Below are positions 24,213 to 37,217 of a stretch of 64,000 nucleotides of DNA, in pieces. Both the position numbers and the translations under genes were made by a program. Every line of letters starts with the position of its first letter. Within the stretch, counting starts at the first letter, position 1. The DNA comes from Tomocerus qinae (lineage: Eukaryota; Arthropoda; Collembola; Entomobryomorpha; Tomoceridae), in NCBI GenBank assembly GCA_020055645.1, contig CM034546.1:130097875-130161874 (forward strand). The letters run 5' to 3'. The notes below the pieces were generated by a model. That model saw nothing but the letters and a program-made list of their open reading frames with translations, was not told the origin of the DNA and ran no database searches.

Positions 24213-24670
24213 GACTTTAGAAATTAATATCATAAAAGATAAAAGTCTGTGATGTCCTAGGAAGAAATTAAAAAGTTACAGTAGACACATAATATTATAC
24301 TGCAGGGAGACAGAAAGGTTTACGCACCACGCTACGGTGTTTGGTAGCAATCAGTACTTTTTATTATTTTTTTTATTGCGATTGCGGCGGCTGGCCTTAG
24401 TGGCAGTCGGAGCTGGCTGCTAATAATTCCGAAAGCCATTCTGTAAAACGGCCGTTTATGTCGCATGGAATTCATTTTATTATCGACTTGATAGAATCTT
24501 GTCTATCAATTGCACTGCCAAAATTTACTTCCCCTTGAGGTAGTGGAATAGCCGGACTGAGGTTAACTATGGGGTTTCGGCTGTGAAAATTGACGCAATT
24601 TTCGGGGGCCTTTTTCAAATAATAACCGCAGTGAGAATTTGCTAAAATGTTCCCACCGACCACTAAATAA

Positions 24671-24844
24671 GACTGTACAATAAGACTGCTATTGACGTAT
24701 TATCCCCATGCCATGGTGCAGTTTATATACCCACGTGTTAGGGTAACAACCAATAACCAAGGGTAACAAACAATGGCCAAGGGTAAGAACCAATAAGGAA
24801 GTTGCAGCTATATCTCAATAGCATTAGCAGTCTTATTGTACAGG
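24671..24844. repeat. Inverted repeat with short terminal arms
   Basis: The ends are GTACAATAAGACTGCTATTG and its complement (CAATAGCATTAGCAGTCTTATTGTAC in two parts). The interior contains three copies of a short AGGGTAACAACCAATAA-like unit. It has a MITE-like shape. Confidence 0.6.
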
Positions 24845-24954
24845 GACATGTTATAGTCTATGAAATGTTTCCATTTGGGTAATCTATAGTCTGGGGTCTT
24901 TTACCTCATTTTCCCCTCCCCATCTTTTCCGAATAAAAATTGTAACTGTTGACT

Positions 24955-25352
24955 TTGTTACCGGAGTGACTTAGCCACTAATCCCTTCCATACTAAATTA
25001 CCACACGGTTAGATCTGGTGTGTGCTAAAAGTGATTTTAACGTGTGAAAGCCATGTCACGCCCTTCTGCCCTGTACGAAAGTCAAATTTTTTTGAACATG
25101 TACAGAGTACAGACGGAAAATAACGATTACCCAATTTTGTTTTTCACATTCCTGCACCGGAACTGGTGGAAACAGCCGGGAGATCATTTCCAAAATGACT
25201 TCCGTACAGGAAAGAAGGGCGTGACATAGCTTTCACACGTTAAAATCACTTTTAGCACGCACCAGACGGGCGAAAAATCTAACCCTGTAGTAATTTAGTT
25301 AGTATAATATGGAAGGGATTACCGGCGTTGTTACTCCGGTAACAAATTCAAC
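24955..25352. repeat. Foldback element with ~130-bp arms
   Basis: The left arm (GTTACCGGAGT... through TTTAACGTGTGAAAGCCATG, GTCACGCCCTTC) is matched in reverse by the right arm (GAAGGGCGTGAC, CATAGCTTTCACACGTTAAA, ending ACTCCGGTAAC). The spacer is about 110 bp. No protein frame spans it. Confidence 0.8.
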
Positions 25353-25535
25353 AGTTAGCTTACTTTCCACAGTTACTATAGGTCGTATCACAGCATTTTG
25401 ATCCCCAAGGCTACTCCCCACATACAGTAATGCCCAACCCAAAATAACAAAAATTTTGCACCCACGTTGAAGGAGCTCATGGCATTGGCAATAGAGGTTT
25501 CCCACAATTAGTGACCGGTCACTAAATTAACATGA

Positions 25536-27405
25536 ATAGGTATTGAAATGACTACTGTACCTGCCTGTGTTATATCCTCTAGAATTGTAGGAAACGTCTA
25601 TTTGAGTGTCAATTCCAGTGTTTTATTTTAGCCGGCTTTTTTACATTTTAGCCAGCCACCTGGATAAAATGGTCATAGTGGACAAAAATGGACAAAAGTG
25701 GCTTTTTTGGCTTAAAATAAAGAATACATAAAACATCGTTCCTTTTGAACGCCATTCGATTCTGTGTGCACCACGAAATATATTTTCACGAACAATTGAT
25801 TACTTATGAATTTATTGATTAGTTATATATACAAAATAAAATAAGGCATGAATTTAATTTTTAATATTGCATTGCACCTAGACTCCCAATATGGATCTAG
25901 ATTGTACCGTTTGAGACTTTGCCAGTAGATTGTTGGTACTTGCTTCTTTAGATGTACTTCTAATTGAATGCTTGTAATAAATCATTGTTACAGCTGAGCA
26001 AACAAGATTCCACAAACAAAGATAGATATAACTACAGCACATCTGGAATGTTCATTTCTAGATCGCATCAACCCTTATAAGAATTAAATTGACATTTCAT
26101 TCTTATATAGGTTTATAAAACGTTTGTAAACAATTTATTTTAAATAATTTACGCTCTTTTGTAGTTTTATCCATTTTAAGCCATTTTGTCCACTGGCCAG
26201 CAAACATTTTAGCCAGCCACTAGACCATTTTGTCCACTACCATTTTATCCACTAGCCGGTGGCCAGTCAAACACTGGTCAATTCTGCAAACTGCTATTAC
26301 TATTGACTCCACGTGGTGAGCAGCAACCCCAAAGAACCTTGAATACGGAAGGAAAGGCAAATAATCAAATTTTGATAAAAATTCCATGGCTATTAAAATT
26401 AATAGTAAGTACAGCAATGCAAACTATATGCATCACGTCATGAGTATCAAATCACGTGTTAATAGGTATTGAAATGACTACTGTACCTGCCTGTGTTATA
26501 TTCTCTGGAATTGTAGGAAACGTCTATTTGGTTGTCGATTCTGCAAACTGCTATTACTATTGACTCCACGTGTTGAATAGCCACCTCAAAGAACCTAGAA
26601 TATAGAAAGAAAGACAAATAATCAAATTTTGATAAAAATTCCATGGCTATTAAAATTAATAGTAAGTAATGCAATGCAAACTATATACATCACTTCATGA
26701 GTATCAAATCACGTGTTAATAGGTATTGAAATGACTACTGTACCTGCCTGTGTTATATCCTCTGGAATTGTAGGAAACGTCTATTTGGGTGTAGATTCTG
26801 CAAACTGCTGTTATTATTATTGACTCCACGTGTTGAAAAGCCACCCCAAAGAACCTAGACTACAGAAGAAGAGGCAAATAATCAAATTTTGATAAAAATT
26901 CCATGGCTATTAAAATTAATAGTAAGTAATGCAATGCAAACTATATACATCACGTCATGAGTATCAAATCACGTGTTAATAGGTATTGATATGACTACTG
27001 TACCTGCCTGTGTTATATCCTCGGGAATTGTAGGAAACGTCTATTTGGGTGTCGATTCTGCAAACTGCAGTTATTATTATTGACTCCACGTGTTGAAAAG
27101 CTACCCAAAAGAACCTAGAATATAGAAGGGAAGACAAATCAAATTTTGATAAAAATTCCATGGGTATTTAAATCAATAGTAAGTAATGCAATGCAAACTA
27201 TATTATACATCACGTCATGAGTATCAAAATACGTGTTAATAGGTATTGAAATGACTACTGTACCTGCCTGTGTTATATTCTCTGGAATTGTAGGAAACGT
27301 CTATTTTGGTGTAGATTCTGCAAACTGCTGTTATCCTCTGGAATTGTAGGAAACGTCTATTTGGGTGTAGATTCTGCAAACTGCTGTTATTACTGACGAC
27401 GGCAG
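25536..27405. repeat. Tandem satellite, ~260-bp unit, about five copies
   Basis: Units begin at AGGTATTGAAATGACTACTG near 25538, 26464, 26722, 26983 and 27240. Each contains GGAAACGTCTATTTGGGTG, GACTCCACGTGTTGAA and CCATGGCTATTAAAATTAAT, and ends near ATCACGTGTTAAT. The first copy is split by a hAT element. The last is truncated after a local 67-bp duplication. Small repeated frames inside are a by-product of the repetition. Confidence 0.9.
25616..26276. mobile_element. hAT-type element inserted in satellite unit
   Basis: The 661-bp element starts CAGTGTTTTATTTTAGCCGG and ends GGTGGCCAGTCAAACACTG, with inverted ends. It is flanked by the exact 8-bp duplication GTCAATTC (25608-25615 and 26277-26284). 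Removing it restores a normal satellite unit. Internal subterminal repeats are TTTTGTCCACT and TTTTAGCCAGCCAC. No transposase is present. Confidence 0.9.
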
Positions 27406-27519
27406 AGTAGTCGTAGACGCGACACGATGAAATGCTGATTGTTAGAAATAACGTGGCAGATATATGAATCTGCCGCAAGAAGCAAAAGTTGGTGCAAGGA
27501 TGAACGAAAGAAATGTGGA

Positions 27520-27808
27520 ATGGGAAGGCAAGCAGTGCTTGCTTGCTTGTCTTCTCATCTCAGTCCAGCCAGCCAGCAGAGCCGAGTGAGTAGGGTAGTA
27601 GAAGGCAGAAGGACGGCAAGCAGGCATAAGCACTACACACTGCTTATGCCTGGCTCCGCCAAGGATGAGAAGGCAAGCAGAGTGCTTGTCTTCTCATCTC
27701 AGTTCAGCCAGCCAGCAGCCGAGTGCCGAGTGAGTAGAGTAGTAGAAGGCAGAAGCACGGCAAGCAGGCATAAGCACTACACTGCTTATGCCTGGCTCCG
27801 CCAAGGGT
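27520..27808. repeat. Tandem duplication, ~138-bp unit
   Basis: Two copies of a segment containing TTGTCTTCTCATCTCAG, a CAGCCAGCCAGCAG stretch, GAGTAGTAGAAGGCAGAAG, and the hairpin GGCATAAGCACTAC...CTGCTTATGCC, each ending CTGGCTCCGCCAAGG. Confidence 0.75.
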
Positions 27809-29452
27809 AAACCGTCTCACATTGTTTTCTACAATGTCTTGCGACATCCCAGGTACATTTTTGGTTGACGAAACGAAGTCACTTACATGCTCTCTCTCTT
27901 TTTATTGTTCAATTGAGTTACCCTGGCCTTGCTGGCTTCGGGAGAAAAATGTCTTGTTGTGTAAGTGTAGATAACGAATTATTAAATTAGAGCTTCGTAA
28001 ACATTTTCCTCAATTTCTCGTAAAGCAATTATTTTTACATCTCAGCAAATAATCAGAAGTATTTCCCATGTGCCGAGTTTCTATCTCGATTTAAATAAAC
28101 CACTGCAGGCAAGGTGGGCAATACTAATACTATATTATTGTCTTTGACTGTCACTGTAAAAACTTGTACATACATCAAAGATAAAAATAAAATAATATGC
28201 GGTCTGTGAATACAAATTTGTGTGTAGATCATAAATGTAAACATCTCATCCATTTTACCAAACATCCTCATCCCATCCACTCCCATCCGGATGTTTGGAT
28301 GGGCTGGAAGGGATGGGGACAATTACTTGGAAGTTAATGAAGGGCTGGAGTTGATGGTTTAATTTTTTTGAATGTTGGTAATGGATGGATGGGATGGGTT
28401 AGTTTTGCACATCCTTTAGGTTTAGAGTGGATCGGATGGATCGGATGGCAAACAAAATTCCAAATAAGCTTATTTTTACGACCACAGGTTTTGAAATAAC
28501 CGACCGCAAGAAATGTCATGTTATTTTTCTAATTCGCGTTCACATAAATACAAATTAATGTTTGAGTTAAGCAACTAGTACGTATAGGTACTTATGAAAG
28601 TATCCTTAATGCTTCTAAGCTCTGACATCGAATATGTTCAATGTGCTGGATGAGAACCAATACCTTCCCAATTCTCATCTTAATGTTATGATGGATTGGA
28701 TTTGGTATTTTCTTGGATGTTTGGTGATGGGATAGATGGGTCCCATATTTTGGAGTGGATTGTATGGGATGTTTACCTACAATTTACCACTTTTGTGTAG
28801 ACCAGGACGCAGCAGAAGTCGACAAGTGACTCCTGAATCCATTATAAATTATTTTTTAAATGCTAAAAGTCATAATTTGCTGTAATGCCCTTCTTTCTTG
28901 GTGACTTTTTTTTGCAAATGTCTTTGAAACAAGCACGCAGAATATTTGCGGTTTAAAAAATATATATATTTGGCCTTAAAGACGATTCGCTAATTTTTGA
29001 ACATTTTGGCTTATTTTCATAATTTTCAGGGCCTTGTAACATTGTACCGGTCATGATGAAACGGTTTGTCGCAATGTAGCGGTCATGTGATAATGTGGCT
29101 TAAGGCTTATCTTATCGCATTGTAATGTTAAATAGACAATAAATATAACTTATACAGTTTGAGTAAATATTTTTTATTTAAAAATTGTAAATTTGTCTTC
29201 CTCACTATTCCTGTATGTAAAATAAGAGAACATTAAAAGAGAGTAATAATGTTCCTTGAGGCATAAGCAGTAGGAAAGAGAAAGTTTTAAGAAGAAAGTA
29301 GCTGTTGATAAGAAATAAATATTTGTGCTTCAGTGTCCTTCACGATGTTCATGCAGAGATGGGTCAAGGCTAACATATTTTAACTATCATGCGTGACCAT
29401 GACTTTCTTTCCTCTTGAAGTTCTTTGTCAATTTGTTGATTTTATATCTAAT

Positions 29453-29548
29453 TAATGTTTTCGATAATGTACCCCAACGCATACCTCTATGTACTAAATT
29501 TAGCACATGAAGGTATGCATTGGGGTACATTATCGAAAACATTAATAA
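29453..29548. repeat. Near-perfect hairpin, ~45-bp arms
   Basis: The left arm ATTAATGTTTTCGATAATGT followed by ACCCCAACGCATACCT is matched by the right arm AGGTATGCATTGGGGT followed by ACATTATCGAAAACATTAAT. The short loop contains TGTACTAAATTTAGCACA, which is itself inverted. It is either a MITE or a hairpin RNA precursor. Confidence 0.75.
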
Positions 29549-30031
29549 CGAATCTATATCACAAATGCATATAATGAGACATGAGAGACAATTTATATTC
29601 TACATTGCTCATACTTTTATAGCTGGATATCCCGGGTCACATCTTGCATCAACAATAATTTCCATTCCCAAAAGACTCTGATTTACATACTCCTTGTGAA
29701 ATTTCTAGTAAGTTATGTCTTGGTCCAGAAAGGAAATTTTCAAATACTATTGGGACTCCCTGAAGTCTTGTTCTAATTTGTTTTTCTGTTGCACTTTGCT
29801 TTAAGTGTCTGTGTATACTTAATACTTATCACTAAACAGCGTATTCTTCTGACTTCTGACCCAATGACAGGTATGCCGAATGCAGGTAGTCTTTGGTCTT
29901 GTTTGTAAACTGCCCAAGTATTTTTGCATATGTTTGAATATGAAGAAATATGTACCCAAAAATATCAAAATATTCTGTACCTAATCTTCATGGGATATTA
30001 TCAATTGTGCGATTTCATGTGTCTAACTTAC

Positions 30032-30230
30032 CCGTGATTGACCATATTATTGCTTTACACTTAAACCTTGATACACGATTACATTTTAAGACTCCTTTGA
30101 AATTATTATAGTATTTGTGTACTCGTATTTTGTTTACTATAGTTAACTTTTCCGAAGTAAAATCAGTGCAACTTGCTAAAAATTTCCGCTTCCATAAATC
30201 TTCTTCGCTTAAATGATTATACCATACCAT
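30032..30230 (-). pseudogene. Orphan exon-like frame, F-box-like remnant (weak)
   Basis: An open frame on the minus strand reads WYNHLSEEDLWKRKF, which resembles the end of an F-box (Trp, Leu-Ser-Asp/Glu, Leu-Trp), then about 45 mainly basic residues, and stops at a good donor (CACGG|gtaagt). No neighbouring exons were found upstream or downstream, so it is likely a fragment or chance frame. Confidence 0.25.
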
Positions 30231-30981
30231 ACAGATTTACCTGGCGTTGGACATAATAGAAAATACCAGCAGTTAGCAGAGTGATAAATAAAATTCAAAT
30301 CGGCCGTCCAAAGTCATAAATTATTATGGATTAAAATTAGTTAAAATGGCTACATTAAATAAATCGTTCAATTACTATTATTTATTAGTACACTTTCAAT
30401 GTATAGAAATTAATTAATTAATTTAGTTAGTCCTTTTACTTAGTTGACACGAAACAACATTTAATACATTAACATACTCTGTGCTTATATGTATAATGAC
30501 TTCTCATATCAATATAGAATATAGAAGTTAGCACTTGTTTGTTGTAATAAAGTGCTTCCACAGGTATTGAAGAAATCTATATGTTTGCTTCTCGTGCACT
30601 ATAGTGTGAAAATATCTTAATGCTTTTTCAGCCTTTTAGTTAAACAGGATTACATTACAGCAACCCAAAGAAGCGAGCTCATAGATCAATAGACTGTTCG
30701 TTCGTTAATACATTAACGGGTTTTCGCTTACTTATTATTGAAAACATTAATTACCCATTTTGATAGCAGAATAAACTAAACCGAGTTTAAATTGTCGATT
30801 TTGTTCGGTAGTCGTAATTAATCTGTTTCGATTATTTACAAAATTTACTGAAATGATAATTTACTTCCCAATCGAAAAAAACTTTACTTGGACTCGTACT
30901 CGGCTAGCAGTTTTTTATTTGTAAATATTTACGTAGCAATAAGATAGTCAATATTTCTACCATTGAGATTGAACGATTGAA

Positions 30982-33437
30982 ATGACTCCAATTTTGTTTT
31001 GCGTGGTTTTGCTGTCCCAAATATGTTGTGGATGGAAATTAAAGGAAGCACTCCAGTTTGAAAATAATTGCTACATTAATTTGCTTTACCAGCAAAATAA
31101 TTATGGGAAGGAATCAGAAGCTTTTGAATTACAGGAAATAGATATCCCTTACGCGTTAACAAAATTGAAGTTGGATACACAAGAAAATGCGTGCACAGCA
31201 AAATCTGTACTTATTAAACCAAAAGAAAAGAGTATTTTTCCAGAAATGGAGAGTATCAGGGACTGCATGTGGTCTATACGAGAAAGTAAGCCAAATATAT
31301 CATCTCCAAGATTGTTGAGTCGTTTTATTTGTGTAGTCTACTTTGTTCTCCATTTCAAGCCTGTGAATATTATGGATGTCATGCTGATCAACTACATGAG
31401 TCAAACGTTTTATAACGAAAAAGAATATTCCGAGAATTACTTCGCACGAACCCCCTTTGGACAGAGATGGTACCATTTTGCAGAGTACACTTCTGTGTAT
31501 CTGTTTGTAGATAGGGATGTTCTAGCGTTGGCAAAATCGGGTTCTAATTTTGTTTTGAATATTGCGGAAAGAAAAAATAAAAACGGAAATCTATTATATT
31601 ATTTATTTTGGTCCAAATCCTGGTTCTTGTTGTCAGATGAAGATGATCCAGCAGTGTATTTCGTTATTCCGCAGTTTGAAATAAGGACATATTCCTTTAA
31701 CAGACGGTATACATTCACGTTGATGCCCATATGTACAGGAAGACGCTGCTTTAATCTAAAAATTCGGGCTGCCGCCACACAAATATTCATTAAAAGAAGT
31801 AATATTGCCACAAAAGCACAAATTTACTTAGAAGATGGCAGTATCCTCAATAAGAAACACAATTATATTGGACCGCCACTTGGAAATTTTTATTTTACAG
31901 ATAAAAACATGATGAAAAATGGTATCTCTCTTCAAATGGCGTCTCTTGTTTTCAAAAATTTTCGAAATTGTACAATTAGTACTCACTTTACAAAATATTA
32001 TTATAATAGGATGGATTTTGAATTTCAAACGGATATCTTTCCATTCAATGTATTGTACTTCTCCTCGATTACGACAATGGAAGATTCTTACAATTTCATT
32101 TCTTGTGTTGTTCTGGAAGATGAGAATCTCTCTTTTTATGGCTATATCCGAGCTTTTCAACTTCACGCTTGGCTGGCCATTATTGCTTAATGTCTGTAAT
32201 TGTTTTCGTGTACGGTGTATCATTTGGCAAAAAAGATTCGTTCATTCCAATTATTTTGATCTGTTACGCGTACATCTTGGAAGTTGGTTTTTCCTTATCA
32301 AAAAGAGTAGAGAAAAAAGTTTGGATTAAATTAATCATTGGGCCATTGTTGCTCATGCTGATAGTACTTACCAACTGTTACAAAGGGATTGCCATCTCGG
32401 ATTTAGTTGAGTCGAGACCTGCAAAAAGAATTGAGTCCATTGAACATTTGGTAAATCTTTCAGGTTTTACAGCTTTTGGCGCCATTGTTGAAACAAATGA
32501 ATTTGATCCTTTTCATATCTCAATTGAAATTCAACACACGATAATGCGTAATTACTACCACCCAAACAAAATCAGTCATTCTACTGACGATTATAGTATT
32601 TTTGCCAAGAGTAACCGAAGTTCAGTTGAGTCTGCTGTTGACTACTTTTCAAAATCCAATGATTTTTATGATTACTTTTTCAAATGGATAAGAGAAACAG
32701 CATCATTTTTCTATATTTATGAACAAATCGGATTTAAAAAATATGTTCATTTGGGTGAAAGAGTTAAGAAAACTTTTGGAATTTATCCCGAATTTCCTTA
32801 CATTTCTCCCCAGCAATGGATATCAAAGTGCAATAAGTCTGCATTGATACTAAGAAGTTCTAAGCTACATCGTCTCCTTAATGATTCTCACTGGAATCCC
32901 AAGCATGGAGGAGTCCAACCCCAGAAAACTTTATATTTCGGAAAGGAGGAACATTCTATTTTACGAGCATCTGTTTACACTAATATTAAGAGTGAGAATA
33001 TCCCGTTGTTTACTTCGCTTCTAAAGCTAAGGTTATTAGCTCTCAGTCAATCGGGAATATTCAATTTATGGTTAGAATACTATAAGGCATTTAATTTCAC
33101 GAAATGTGCTACATGCTGGGGAAGAAAACTGCCACGACCATTGTCGTTATACAATTCGAACATTTCTACCATATTTTATATTTGCTTCGGCCTTACGCCT
33201 GCTTTTGTAATAGTCTTGCTTTGGGAGTGTCGAAAATATCTTAAAACCCTTATGAAAATTATGTATAACAACATCGTTAAAGCTGTCTGGGTGCTGCGGC
33301 ATGCTTTTACGAGGATATTTTACTGGATTGTTGGTGAGAAACAAAAACAGCAACGCAGTATTGCACATTGTATTAATAAAATTTGCGTTCTCCCACGAAG
33401 AACCTCTCCTTCCTCACAACCTTCAGACAACAAATAA
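30982..33437 (+). pseudogene. Divergent ionotropic-receptor-like gene with a -1 frameshift
   Basis: Related to ionotropic glutamate-like chemoreceptors (IRs), ligand-gated cation channels of sensory cilia. One intronless unit of about 815 codons in two frames: 30982-32190 starts with a signal peptide (MTPILFCVVLLSQICCG) and holds the extracellular domain up to the start of M1 (QLHAWLAI). The frame then ends, and the rest of M1 (LMSVIVFVYG) continues one base back, to 33437. After it come a pore/M2 stretch (SFIPIILICYAYILEV), M3 with the IR-like NCYKGIAISDL, the second ligand lobe and M4 (ISTIFYICFGLTPAFVIVLL). The break lies in the 32169-32190 overlap, within M1. Apart from that the gene is intact, so a recent pseudogene, an allele or a sequence error are all possible. 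No slippery heptamer is evident. Confidence 0.7.
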
Positions 33438-36386
33438 ATTTTTGATAGCTAAACTACTGTAGGACATTTGATTACAATTATTGAACTGATTCATATTTTT
33501 GCAAAATTCAGCTTTCAAATAAATAGTTCGCCATATCGAAATTATTCGTTCATCCAAAATCCTAAATTAAGTCGTTTTATATACATTGGGCAATAATACG
33601 AGGATTTATATTATATACTCGTGAGGATTTCAAGAATTGGGTTCTAAACGAGGATTATCATATAGTCAATTATTAATCGAGCATTCTTTTCTATAATTCT
33701 ATTGTCTAATTCGTTGTTTCCAGTTTAATTTAAATTCTGGTTGATAGTGCTTCGTAAATTCGTAATAGGTAGGTAGAAAATCGTGTCTAGTGTCTTCTGT
33801 TCATTCTGAGTAATTACACGGCAAGTCAAGATTTTTTAAGAAACAGCCCGTTTCTTAAAAGTTACAATTTGCGTCGTACATACTCACTCTGAGTAATTAC
33901 TTGTAGTTTGTAAGATCAATAAATGGTCACACCGATACCCGATACGTGAAAGTGACGAAAAACTTTACAATTTCTTAATACTGTTCATGCCATACCCGGT
34001 TAGCCTAGTCTTAAATGAGTGTAGACTAATTAATAATAAGGTGTAATGAAGTTGGAGTGCTTATTTGACACGAACAATACCATAAATATATTCAATATTA
34101 TTTGTTCAATATTTATGTCATTAATTAACATTTATTTTAGCGTTCATGCAACAGAACACAAACTGATATAATTGTCCGGGTTTTTTTCAATTTTAAGAAG
34201 CGTTTCGTTGTTAAAGTTCTGAAAACACAGTCAAACATAAGTACCTAGATGGTCAGCAAGAAAATAAATAAGAAAGGAAAATACGGTAAAAATGAATAAA
34301 AATTATGCTTTAAAGCCCAATGACAAAGAAACGGCGGCAATATTGTATTTAGCATCTTGTGCTATTATGACATGTTAAAAAATAACTACTAAAATTTCTT
34401 TCGTAAAAAGTTAATTTTTATTGTGATTGATTTGCTTTCCCAAACATAAATCAAATAAAACTCTATATTATACCAATTATAAATAAATTGCCTAAGGATG
34501 GTATACTTGTCTATGCATCTTAAGGGCAACAAAAATTACTGTTTACTGTTTGCGGAAATAGTTCCAAGCCCAGGTACACTTCAAGGTACATTGAACTACG
34601 GGTTTTTCAGACGTCAAATGAGACTCCATTCCCAAATCAGCACATGTTTTCCCGCAGGCTTGATAGTCACGCTCTGGGTCGCAGCACAACCGTCTTTACC
34701 CCTAATTCCACAGTTTTTTGATAATATGAATTTGTACCGGCCAGCTCCTCCAGTAACATCAGTTGTGCAGGCATGTTGTGAGAAATATTCACATATTCAT
34801 ATTACATGGACTTAAACCTAGGTACTTACTAAAGTAGAGAAAATCGGAAATTCTATTACCCCAGACGAAAGGCTGTTCCATTGCCAAATTGCCATCACTA
34901 GCTCAATCCAGAAAATATCCTTCTTGATTGTTTCGTTTCGTTGGCTCTGTTAATCTGAAACGGTGACTACCTAAGACTTACTTTATACTTAGCAGTACAC
35001 AATTTATGCCCTATATGGCTATACCGCACCGCATTCTAACTGTTAAATTAAGACCCGACATACCATTATTGCACAGCCGATGATCTAGTTTTATTTACTC
35101 GACAGCGAACATAATCGTAGCTACCCATAAGAAAGACAACCGACTCACGATATTAACTTTGTTATATAACTACCCTTCTGACTGTTTTTATCTTTTGCCC
35201 CTCCCCTGGTCAGGGGTTGTGGCCTATATTTTCCATTTACAGCCTCATTGCATATTTACATGTAGATTGTATACCCTGAAAATTTGAGCAATGACCGTTC
35301 AATCTTGCACAGGGATTTTCAGACGGACTAACAGACAGAAATGTTATTTGCATACAGGAGATCTCTTTGAATAAAAATGTCAATATTACAAAAGCCTTGT
35401 GTCTATGCATGTATTGATGCAAATAGACCTTCCCCTTTGCATTGCAGTTTAGAGTAAGTAGAGTTCGAATCGAGGATGCTATTTATTGGGTAAATGAAAT
35501 AATTTAAATATTCAATGAATAACGATTTAATCGGTAAATGCTGAAGATTTAAATGGGGATAATTTGAAAAAGTCAATACATAATAATTTAAAAAGTCAAC
35601 GCTAACGCTGAATGTGTAAATGGCAGTTGCTTTTACATAGAAACCTTAGAAAATGCCCAGAAAACAGTAAGAGACGGCCGGCTGAGAGTTTGAAATAGCA
35701 CGAGGCAAAGTGAGAAGTAGGGAAATACACTAACTCAAATGACAGAATATTCACGGTTTGTTGAAATGGGTGAGTGAGAGCTGAGAGGTGAGACTGCAGA
35801 TGCACTCATTCATTCATGCATTGAAATTGAGACTTTAAGAGTCGAAGACTTTTTGAGAGTCGAATTGAGACAACCACATCACAGAATAGGAAGCTATAGG
35901 TCAAAAATATTTTAGTTAGGCTATCACAATACCCCAAAAACGCAAAGTTGCATATGACTATGGCCATGGCCCATTAGCAATTTCATAAAATAATATTAAC
36001 CAGTGGAACTAGTGGAACGAAACCATAAATGCAATGGCAAACAACTAGTAAAATAACCACAAGAGCTAATTTAAACTGTGAAATGAATGAAAAATAGATT
36101 TTGGCAATAATTCCATCATAGGTTTTGCAACGTATTTGTATATCAGTATTTATAATATTGTATTTTATTAGTGGTGTTTATTTAATTAACGTCTAAGTTC
36201 ATGTTATAATGTTATTTAGGTTTTGGGCATCAAACGGGCATGTGTAGGTTAATTGCGTGATAAAATTCATGTCTATAGAGTATACAATTGTATTAAGGAT
36301 ATTTAAAACCACTGACAGAGATTTTAATTTTAAGTGAGGCTGAAGAACCAAAAGGCTTGTCTGTAACACTTTGCATAATATAGCAA
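33438..36386. other. Intergenic, no gene seen
   Basis: AT-rich flank of the receptor gene and the 3' flank of the phosphatase. An ATG-less frame around 34498-34815 (+) has no splice support or recognised motif. No repeats of note. Confidence 0.5.

Positions 36387-37217
<831 letters not shown>

Larger units (their letters stand above)
24144..30981. other. Repeat-rich intergenic region
   Basis: About 6.8 kb dominated by repeats: inverted repeats at 24671-24844 and 24955-25352, a ~260-bp satellite with a nested hAT element, a 138-bp duplication near 27520-27808, and GGATGGGATGG-rich low complexity near 28230-28780. The only possible coding traces are an orphan exon-like frame at 30032-30230 (-). 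Nothing else is supported. Confidence 0.5.

Noticed and set aside
25536-27405. CRISPR-like array
   Set aside because: Units are contiguous ~260-bp satellites without short repeats and unique spacers, and the genome is eukaryotic.
26220-27478. Recurring 60-80 codon minus-strand frames with similar peptides
   Set aside because: They arise because the same 260-bp satellite unit is repeated. They stop at different points and have no splice or family support.
34498-34815. 105-codon plus-strand frame
   Set aside because: No ATG context, splice sites or recognisable domain; sits in intergenic DNA.
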